Assembly (NCBI RefSeq): GCF_014202315.1
Contig: NZ_JACHGN010000009.1
Location: 371,331 to 435,330, forward strand
Length of the DNA: 64,000 nucleotides
From: Thermocatellispora tengchongensis
Lineage (GTDB): Bacteria; Actinomycetota; Actinomycetes; Streptosporangiales; Streptosporangiaceae
Direction of reading: 5' to 3'
Under the pieces are notes generated by a model. It was not told the DNA's origin. It made no database searches and was given only the letters and a program-made list of their open reading frames with translations. Made by a program: the position numbers and the translations under genes. Shown here piece after piece: positions 58,394 through 64,000 of the stretch; position 1 is the first letter of the stretch; the number at the start of each line of letters is the position of its first letter.

Positions 58394-59830
58394 ATGTGCG
58401 CCAAGAATGCTCACATGCCTGTGACGATCCTCGGCCTGAGCCCCGCGGAGTTCGCGGTCGTGCCGGCCGCCGTGGCCCTGGTGGCGGTCCGCCTGTTCCC
58501 GCCCCGCGCGCGCCGGCCGGTCGCGTCGGCCGCCGCGGCGGTCTTCGCGGTGTCCGCGGTGGTGGCGGCCGTGCTCGGGGTCCGCTGGCAGCTCGCCCCC
58601 GTCCTGGCGGGCGGGGCCGTCGCGCTGGCGCTCGCCGTTCCCACGCTGCTCGGACGGCGTGCGTGGCCGGCCGGCCGGTGGCCGGCGGTGGCGGGATCGG
58701 CGGCGTGCCTGGCCCTGATCCTGGCGGGCGGGGCGGTGGCGTGGGCGCTGCCGGTGCCCGTGTTCCCCGAGCCGTCGGGCCCGTACGCGGTCGGCACCAC
58801 CGTCGTGCAGTGGACCGACGCCGGCCGCGCCGAGACGGCCACCGCCGCACGCGATGACCGGCGTACGGTCGTGGTCCAGCTCTGGTACCCCGCCCGTGAG
58901 AGCCCGGACGCCCCACGGGCGCACTACCTCGGCCGTACGCCGGGGGAGGCGCGGGCCGTCGCCCGCGGCGCCGCCGCGTACCTCGGTGTGCCCGGCTTCG
59001 TGCTGGACCACCTGCCGATGGTCCGCACCCACGCGGTGCCCGGCGCCCCGGTGGCCGAGGGCGGCGGCCGGTTCCCGGTGGTGCTGTTCTCTCCCGGGCT
59101 GGGGGGCGTGCGCACCCAGAACACCGCCTGGGCGGAGGAGCTGGCCAGCCGCGGCTACGTCGTGGCGGGCCTGGACCATCCGTACGACTCGGCCGTCGTC
59201 ACCCTCGCCGACGGCCGCGAGATCCGCACCCGGGTCGCGGCCACCGGCGACCCGGAGCGGGACGAGCGGCTGGCGGCGGGGTGGACCGCGGTCCGGGCCG
59301 CCGACCTCGGCTTCGTGCTCACCCAGCTCGCCCGCCTCGACCGCGGCGAGATCCCGGGCCCCCTGACCGGCCGGCTCGACACCGGCAGGGCCGCCGTGAC
59401 CGGTCACTCCATCGGCGGGGCCGCCGCCTTGCAGGCGCTCCGGCAGGACGACCGGTTCGCGGCGGCCATCGACATCGACGGCTTCCCGCGCGACCCCGCC
59501 CCCCGGGCGTTCCACCGGCCCGTGCTCGCGCTCACCCAGGACGTCCGGCGGGGGGAGAACCCGGACTACATCCCCCGCCTCACCGAGGTGCTCCGGCTCG
59601 GCACGGCGACGGACTACCTGCTCACCGTGCCCGGGTCGGCGCACCTGACGTTCACCGACGCCCCGCTGTACCTGCCGCCGCTGCCGGCGCTCGCCGGCTC
59701 CTCCGGCCGCACCGACGGGCTCCGGGTCACCGCGGCGGCCACCGTGGCCTTCCTGGACACCGTGCTCCACGGCCGGCGGGACGACCTGACCGCGGCCCTG
59801 TCCCAGTACGGCGAGCTGACCGTCCACTAG
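58394..59830 (+). CDS. membrane-anchored alpha/beta hydrolase (PAF-acetylhydrolase-like)
   Basis: A 478-residue protein with four membrane helices at residues ~10-130 followed by an alpha/beta-hydrolase domain: VVLFSPGLGG (oxyanion region), nucleophile in VTGHSIGGAAAL (~res 338), acid in AAIDIDGFP and His in GSAHLTF. The catalytic domain resembles platelet-activating-factor acetylhydrolase-type lipases. ATG 58394 or ATG 58415 may be used. Its substrate is probably a lipid or ester near the membrane, which is inference. Confidence 0.88.
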   Translation: MCAKNAHMPVTILGLSPAEFAVVPAAVALVAVRLFPPRARRPVASAAAAVFAVSAVVAAVLGVRWQLAPVLAGGAVALALAVPTLLGRRAWPAGRWPAVAGSAACLALILAGGAVAWALPVPVFPEPSGPYAVGTTVVQWTDAGRAETATAARDDRRTVVVQLWYPARESPDAPRAHYLGRTPGEARAVARGAAAYLGVPGFVLDHLPMVRTHAVPGAPVAEGGGRFPVVLFSPGLGGVRTQNTAWAEELASRGYVVAGLDHPYDSAVVTLADGREIRTRVAATGDPERDERLAAGWTAVRAADLGFVLTQLARLDRGEIPGPLTGRLDTGRAAVTGHSIGGAAALQALRQDDRFAAAIDIDGFPRDPAPRAFHRPVLALTQDVRRGENPDYIPRLTEVLRLGTATDYLLTVPGSAHLTFTDAPLYLPPLPALAGSSGRTDGLRVTAAATVAFLDTVLHGRRDDLTAALSQYGELTVH

Positions 59831-59978
59831 GCGGCGCGCCGGGACAGGGGCGAAGGTCCCCGATCTCCGGGGACCTGTGATCCGCGGAGGGGAGCGGTAC
59901 GGCCCTGCCGCCCCCGGCGGCGTCGCGGTGCACTGGGAGTGCGCCAGAACGGCACGCGGACCACGAAAGGGGCCGGCA

Positions 59979-60530
59979 ATGGCCACCACGCACGGGCGGC
60001 ACGAGACGTCCGCCCTCCCCCTCCCCGCTTCCCCCCAGGCTCCCGCCCGCGCGGCCGGCTACGCCTGGGGCCTGGCCCGGATCGCCATCGGCTGGATCTT
60101 CCTGTGGGCGTTCCTGGACAAGACCTTCGGCTGGGGCTTCGCGACCCCGCCGGAGCGCGCCTGGCTCGCGGGCGGCAGCCCCACGACCGGCTTCCTGAAG
60201 GGCACCTCCGAGCACGCGCTCGGGGGGTTCTTCTCCGCCCTGGCCGGGCAGGTCTGGGTGGACTGGCTGTTCATGCTCGGCCTGCTCGGCGTCGGCGCCG
60301 CGCTGATTCTGGGCGCGGGCGTGCGGGTCGCCGCGGGCGCCGGCACGGCGATGCTGCTGCTCATGTGGGCGGCGGAGCTGCCCCTGGAGACCAACCCGTT
60401 CCTGGACGACCACATCGTCTACGCGATCGTCCTGATCGGCCTGGCGCTGGCCGGCGCGGGCGACACGCTCGGGATCGGCAGGTGGTGGGGCAACACCGCC
60501 CTGGTCCGGGACTTCCCGGTCCTGAAGTGA
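59979..60530 (+). CDS. DoxX-like integral membrane protein
   Basis: A 183-residue membrane protein with about four helices: RIAIGWIFLWAFLDKTFGWG, then WVDWLFMLGLLGVGAALILG and HIVYAIVLIGLALAGAGDTL. The layout fits DoxX/DoxD-type proteins, often annotated as thiosulfate-quinone dehydrogenase subunits, though no such function is shown. ATG 59979 has GAAAGGGG ahead; a longer frame upstream is not supported. Confidence 0.85.
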   Translation: MATTHGRHETSALPLPASPQAPARAAGYAWGLARIAIGWIFLWAFLDKTFGWGFATPPERAWLAGGSPTTGFLKGTSEHALGGFFSALAGQVWVDWLFMLGLLGVGAALILGAGVRVAAGAGTAMLLLMWAAELPLETNPFLDDHIVYAIVLIGLALAGAGDTLGIGRWWGNTALVRDFPVLK

Positions 60531-60573
60531 CCAGCCGGCGCCCACCCCCGCCCCGGGGGTGGGCGCCGCCGTT

Positions 60574-61665
60574 TCACGCCCCTCGGCCCGCGCGGTGGCG
60601 GGGGCGCAGGGCGGGGCGGCCGGGGCCGAGGACCGCGATGTGCGGGTGGATGCCGGACAGGCTGACGTGCCGCAGGTGGACCGGCACTAGCCCGTGCCCG
60701 ATCGCCGTACGCAGCTCGGCCGGGTCGGGCAGCAGCACCACGGCCCGGCCGCGCAGCACCCGGCGCAGCTCGGCCCACCAGGCGCCGGGCCGTGCCGCGA
60801 CCCGGCCGCGCGCCGCGACCTGCTCGCCCCAGGGCGGGTTGGCCAGCACGACGTCCGCGCTCCCGTCGGCCAGGGGCAGCCGGGCGGCGTCGGCGCGCTC
60901 CAGCCGGACCGAGGGCATGCCGGCGGTGTTGGCCCGCGCCGCCGCCAGCGCCCGCGGGTCCAGGTCGTAGCCGCGGACGCGTACGCCGGGCCGGGCGGCC
61001 TCGGCGGCCAGCGTGCCGGCGCCGCAGAACGGGTCCACGACCAGCTCGCCGTCGGTGGGGGCGGCCAGGTGCACCATGGCGGCGGCCACGGGCGGGTGCA
61101 GCGTGCCGGGCACGCCCTCCCGCTTGTACGCCCGCCGGTGCAGCGGCCGTTCGGCGATCCGCGCCATCAGCGCGGCGGTCTCCCCGTCCAGGGTGACCCG
61201 CCAGCCGGAGTACCCGGGCGGCGGCGGCTCGCCCTGCCGCCTGGAGTGGTAGGGCAGGCCGAGCGCGGCGGACAGGGCCGCCCCGACCTCGTCCTCCACG
61301 TCGTACCGGCTGAAGTTGCGCTTCCCGGTGAACGAGGCCGACACCTCGACGCCGTGCGCGCGCTCCGGCCCGCCGTACGCGGCGCGGGCGCGCAGGGCGG
61401 CGGCGCATCCGGGCCCGGAGGCGAGGGCGCGCAGCGCGCCGAGGGCGTCCTTGCCGCGGCCGATGTCCGGGATGCGCGCGGCCACCACGAACACGTCGTC
61501 GGGGGTGCGCAGCCCGGTCATGTCCGCCGGGGCCGGGGGCGGCGCGAAGCGCACCTCCCTGCGGCCGATGTGGGTGACCGAGCCGAGACCCGAGCGCAGG
61601 ATCTCGCCGGCCACGATGGTTTCGATTCCGCCGACACTTCGCGCCACCAGGCGCGCCGCCGTCAT
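60574..61665 (-). CDS. RNA (guanine-N2)-methyltransferase-type protein (THUMP/UPF0020)
   Basis: A 363-residue protein: N-terminal THUMP-like region (residues ~1-160, VARSVGGIETIVAGEIL), then an UPF0020-type methyltransferase domain with VVDPFCGAGTLAAEAA (SAM-binding), GYDLDPRALAAARAN and the catalytic VLANPPWGEQV (NPPY type). Relatives methylate tRNA (Trm14/TrmN) or 23S rRNA guanines. ATG 61665 is chosen over 61707 because the fold begins there. It stands alone on the minus strand. Confidence 0.85.
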   Translation of the reverse strand: MTAARLVARSVGGIETIVAGEILRSGLGSVTHIGRREVRFAPPPAPADMTGLRTPDDVFVVAARIPDIGRGKDALGALRALASGPGCAAALRARAAYGGPERAHGVEVSASFTGKRNFSRYDVEDEVGAALSAALGLPYHSRRQGEPPPPGYSGWRVTLDGETAALMARIAERPLHRRAYKREGVPGTLHPPVAAAMVHLAAPTDGELVVDPFCGAGTLAAEAARPGVRVRGYDLDPRALAAARANTAGMPSVRLERADAARLPLADGSADVVLANPPWGEQVAARGRVAARPGAWWAELRRVLRGRAVVLLPDPAELRTAIGHGLVPVHLRHVSLSGIHPHIAVLGPGRPALRPRHRAGRGA

Positions 61666-61714
61666 CGGGCTGCGGCGCGACCGGGACGCGGGACGGCGAA
61701 CAGGCATGCGTGAA

Positions 61715-61843
61715 CCCGCATGAAACGTTCTTCTCCCACGTCGCGACCCGGGACGGCGCCACGCCGCCCCGCCTCGCCGGCAGCGGGATCTCCTCGGCCC
61801 GCCGGCGGATGTGGTCAGCGTCGGAAGAAGAACGTCATGCGGG
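61715..61843. repeat. imperfect 20-bp inverted repeat flanking ~90 bp
   Basis: CCCGCATGAAACGTTCTTCT (61715-61734) and the complement of GAAGAAGAACGTCATGCGGG (61824-61843) match except for a 2-nt insertion and the outermost inner bases. The interior holds no convincing gene. It could be a stem-loop or a small mobile remnant. Confidence 0.5.
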
Positions 61844-61897
61844 GGACTTTACCAGATTCACATACGGGGAGGGGGTATGCTATGGTCCATGACGCAA

Positions 61898-61912
61898 TAC
61901 CCTAGGGGGGTA
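61898..61912. promoter_or_regulatory. CsoR-type operator before the copper operon
   Basis: TACCCTAGGGGGGTA has TACCC/GGGTA arms around a 5-bp centre, the usual plan of copper-sensing CsoR sites. TTCACA (61857) and TATGCT (61876) upstream could be -35 and -10 elements. Confidence 0.6.
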
Positions 61913-61960
61913 GGGTGTTGGAGCAGGTGCACGAGAGCGAGCGGATGAGAGGAGGAGCCG

Positions 61961-62242
61961 ATGGCCGGATATTCCGCCGCCAAGCAGGACCATCTGCGCC
62001 GGCTGCGCCGTATCGAGGGGCAGATCCGGGGATTGCAGCGGATGGTGGAGGACGATCAGTACTGCATCGACATTCTCACCCAGGTGTCGGCGGGCACGAG
62101 CGCCCTGCGCTCCTTCGCCCTGTCCCTGCTGGACGAGCACCTCGCCCACTGCGTGGCCGAGGCGGCGCGCGAGGGCGGCCCGGAGGCCGACGCCAAGATC
62201 AAGGAAGCCTCCGACGCCATCGCCCGGCTCGTCCGGTCATAG
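61961..62242 (+). CDS. csoR: copper-sensing repressor CsoR
   Basis: A 93-residue all-helical repressor: DHLRRLRRIEGQIRGLQRMV, then YCIDILTQVSAG and LDEHLAHCVAEAA. The Cu(I) ligands Cys-His-Cys are all present (Cys in YCID, His and Cys in EHLAHC). Copper binding releases DNA and opens the operon behind it. ATG 61961 has GAGGAG ahead. It is autoregulated through the site at 61898 and leads copZ, the His-rich protein and copA. Confidence 0.95.
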   Translation: MAGYSAAKQDHLRRLRRIEGQIRGLQRMVEDDQYCIDILTQVSAGTSALRSFALSLLDEHLAHCVAEAAREGGPEADAKIKEASDAIARLVRS

Positions 62243-62296
62243 CGGGCACCCGCCCCGGCGACCGTTTGCGTATCTATCGACATGGGAGTGAATGAC

Positions 62297-62509
62297 ATGA
62301 CCACCGCTACCTACACCGTCACCGGCATGACCTGCGGCCACTGCGTCAGCTCGGTCAAGGAGGAGGTCGGCGAGGTCGCCGGGGTCACCGGCGTGGACGT
62401 CGATCTGGCCACCGGCCTGCTGACGGTCCAGAGCGAGGCGCCGATCGAGCCCGCCCGGATCGTGGCCGCCGTCGAGGAGGCCGGCTACACGGTGGCGGAT
62501 CAGCCGTGA
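62297..62509 (+). CDS. copZ: copper chaperone CopZ (HMA domain)
   Basis: A 70-residue heavy-metal-associated domain with TGMTCGHCVSSVKEEV holding the CxxC copper site. It carries Cu(I) to the exporter ATPase encoded two genes on. ATG 62297 is chosen over 62282 because GGGAGTGA lies at proper distance. Its stop overlaps the next GTG (GTGA). Confidence 0.95.
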   Translation: MTTATYTVTGMTCGHCVSSVKEEVGEVAGVTGVDVDLATGLLTVQSEAPIEPARIVAAVEEAGYTVADQP

Positions 62510-63438
62510 ACGCAGCCGGCAGGCTCGGCCTGTACGCCCTGGGCCTCGCCGTGATCTTCGGCGGCGCCCTGGGCGTGGGCACCGCGATGGGCGACGTCAC
62601 CGAGCCCCCGCCCCCGCCCCCGGCGCACGCCGACGCGGGGGCCGGCCACGGCGAGAGCCACGGTGACGACGGCGGCCACGCCCACGGCGGCGAGGCCGAG
62701 CCGGTGTCCCACGACACCCCCGGCGGGTTGCAGGTGTCGCAGGGCGGCTACACGCTCGTCCCCGAGACCACCACGCTCACGCCCGGCGAGAAGTCCGAGT
62801 TCCGGTTCCGGGTGCTCGGCCCCGGCGGCGCGCCCGTGACGGCGTACCAGGTGGAGCACGAGAAGAAGATGCACTTCATCGTGGTCTCCCGCGACCTGGG
62901 CGAGTTCCGGCACCTGCACCCCGAGATGACCTCCGGCGGCGTGTGGTCGGTGGACCTGACGCTGCCCGGCCCGGGGGCGTACCGGGCCTTCGCCGACTTC
63001 GCCCCCGAGGGCGGCGAGGCGATGACGCTCGGCGTCGATCTGCAGGCGCCCGGCGACTACCGGCCGGCCGAGTTGCCCGGCGAGGAGCGCACCTCCACGG
63101 TGGACGGCTACGAGGTCACCCTCGACGGCGAGCTGCTGCCGGGCAAGTCCAGCGGGGTGCAGCTCACCGTGACCAAGGACGGCGAGCCGGTGGACGACCT
63201 GGAGCCCTACCTGGGCGCGTACGGCCACCTGGTGGCGCTGCGCGCCGGCGACCTGGCCTACCTGCACGTGCACCCCGACGGCGTGCCCAAGGACGGCCGC
63301 ACCCTGCCCGGCCCGGGGATCACGTTCTACGCCGAGGTGCCCAGCGCCGGCGATTACCGGCTGTTCCTGGACTTCAAGCATGGTGGGAAGGTGCACACCG
63401 CCGAGTTCACCGTGCGCGCGGGCGACCGGAAGGAGTGA
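62506..63438 (+). CDS. membrane-anchored His-rich copper-associated protein
   Basis: A 310-residue protein with one N-terminal membrane helix (residues ~7-27), a Pro/His-rich linker (GHGESHGDDGGHAHGGE, ~res 46-62) and two beta-sandwich-like halves. Motifs KKMHFIVVSRDL, FRHLHPEM and AYLHVHPDG place several His and Met residues as possible metal ligands. It is coupled to copZ by GTGA and lies 5 bp before copA. It likely handles copper outside the membrane; no enzymatic motif is seen. Confidence 0.8.
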   Translation: MNAAGRLGLYALGLAVIFGGALGVGTAMGDVTEPPPPPPAHADAGAGHGESHGDDGGHAHGGEAEPVSHDTPGGLQVSQGGYTLVPETTTLTPGEKSEFRFRVLGPGGAPVTAYQVEHEKKMHFIVVSRDLGEFRHLHPEMTSGGVWSVDLTLPGPGAYRAFADFAPEGGEAMTLGVDLQAPGDYRPAELPGEERTSTVDGYEVTLDGELLPGKSSGVQLTVTKDGEPVDDLEPYLGAYGHLVALRAGDLAYLHVHPDGVPKDGRTLPGPGITFYAEVPSAGDYRLFLDFKHGGKVHTAEFTVRAGDRKE

Positions 63439-63443
63439 GCGAG

Positions 63444-64000
63444 ATGACCACCACCGAGCTGTCCATCGGCGGCATGACCTGCGCGTCCTGCGCCAACCGG
63501 ATCGAGCGCAAGCTCAACAAGCTCGACGGCGTGACCGCCACGGTCAACTACGCCACCGAGAAGGCCACCGTCACCTACCCCGACGGCCTCGACCCGCACG
63601 CCCTGGTGGCCGAGGTCGAGAAGGCTGGCTACACCGCCGAGCTGCCCAAGCCCTCGCGCGAGGAGCCCGCGGAGCAGGAGGCCGCGCCCGACGAGCTGGC
63701 CCCGCTGCGCGCCCGGCTGATCACGGCGGTGCTGCTGAGCGTGCCGGTGATCGCCATGGCCATGATCCCGGCGCTGCAGTTCCGCAACTGGCAGTGGCTC
63801 TCGCTCACCCTGGCCGCCCCGGTCGTCATCTACGCCGGCCGGCCGTTCCACCGCGCTGCCTGGGTGAACCTGCGCCACGGCGCGGCCACTATGGACACCC
63901 TGGTGTCGATCGGCACTTTGGCCGCGTTCGGCTGGTCGCTGTGGGCGCTGTTCTTCGGCACCGCCGGCACGCCCGGCATGATCCACCCGTTCGAGTTCAC
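63444..64000 (+). CDS. copA: copper-exporting P-type ATPase CopA, N-terminal part
   Basis: The first ~185 residues of a P1B-type ATPase before the window ends. Residues ~1-70 form an HMA domain with IGGMTCASCANRIERKL (CxxC). Membrane helices then follow (LITAVLLSVPVIAMAMI, LSLTLAAPVVIYAGRPFH) and HGAATMDTLVSIGTLAAFGW. The CPC, DKTG and ATP-binding motifs lie beyond the edge. It would pump Cu(I) out. ATG 63444 has GGAGTGAGCGAG before it. Confidence 0.93.
   Translation, partial: MTTTELSIGGMTCASCANRIERKLNKLDGVTATVNYATEKATVTYPDGLDPHALVAEVEKAGYTAELPKPSREEPAEQEAAPDELAPLRARLITAVLLSVPVIAMAMIPALQFRNWQWLSLTLAAPVVIYAGRPFHRAAWVNLRHGAATMDTLVSIGTLAAFGWSLWALFFGTAGTPGMIHPFEF

Noticed and set aside
61710..61905. 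two ~60-codon plus-strand frames upstream of csoR
   Set aside because: No ribosome sites or recognisable sequence; they cross the inverted repeat and the copper promoter.

Overview
High-GC DNA with GTG/TTG starts, 4-bp stop/start overlaps (GTGA, ATGA, TTGA), CsoR, VanY-like and HutC-type GntR genes all point to an actinomycete, probably of the Streptosporangiaceae/Nonomuraea type. The genus is an inference from gene style only.

Layout. 1-1779: tail of a SsuB/TauB-type ABC ATPase, its permease and a VOC protein, reading right. 1818-16229: a leftward operon centred on YcaO enzymes. It runs from two exporter half-transporters through a 31-residue precursor peptide, an E1-like leader-binding protein, a CocE-fold protein without its catalytic serine, two azoline-type YcaOs and a third YcaO paired with TfuA, to a FecBCD-type uptake system. 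Nearly every junction overlaps by 4-8 bp. Its promoter carries Zur/Fur-like boxes shared with a divergent MFS exporter gene (16357-17595). I read this as a RiPP (azoline plus thioamide) locus with dedicated export and re-import, possibly a peptide metallophore. It is the most interesting system here.

17678-23650: six tightly packed genes for ring-cleavage catabolism (flavin monooxygenase, extradiol dioxygenase, two FAH-family enzymes, amidohydrolase, cyclase). 23755-30527: serine hydrolase, threonine dehydratase with TetR, a membrane protein, gene remnants, a frameshifted flavin monooxygenase behind a 34-bp palindrome, MerR and EthD genes. 30524-39281: a sugar locus (Gfo/Idh/MocA, ThuA, GH42, LacI, carbohydrate ABC importer) with matching LacI operators. 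39394-41338: LysR and a divergent aldo-keto reductase.

41354-48226: a cell-wall remodelling locus (Ddl, MurF, Asp/Glu-type racemase, VanY-like peptidase, response regulator, histidine kinase, GerMN-type lipoprotein). The same 74-bp promoter block with 11-bp-spaced TGACAC repeats precedes both ddl and the regulator gene. 48388-54073: exonuclease, secreted aromatic-rich protein, GntR, several pseudogenes (one with an internal inversion), SDR, fulvocin C-related protein and tRNA-Arg(CCG). 54191-61665: receiver protein, large LuxR regulator, LysE exporter, hydrolase, DoxX-like protein and RNA methyltransferase. 61898-64000: CsoR-controlled copper operon running off the right edge.

Short imperfect tandem repeats recur at gene ends and starts (1031, 4075, 7511, 14452, 37796, 54580), several of them including a stop or start codon.
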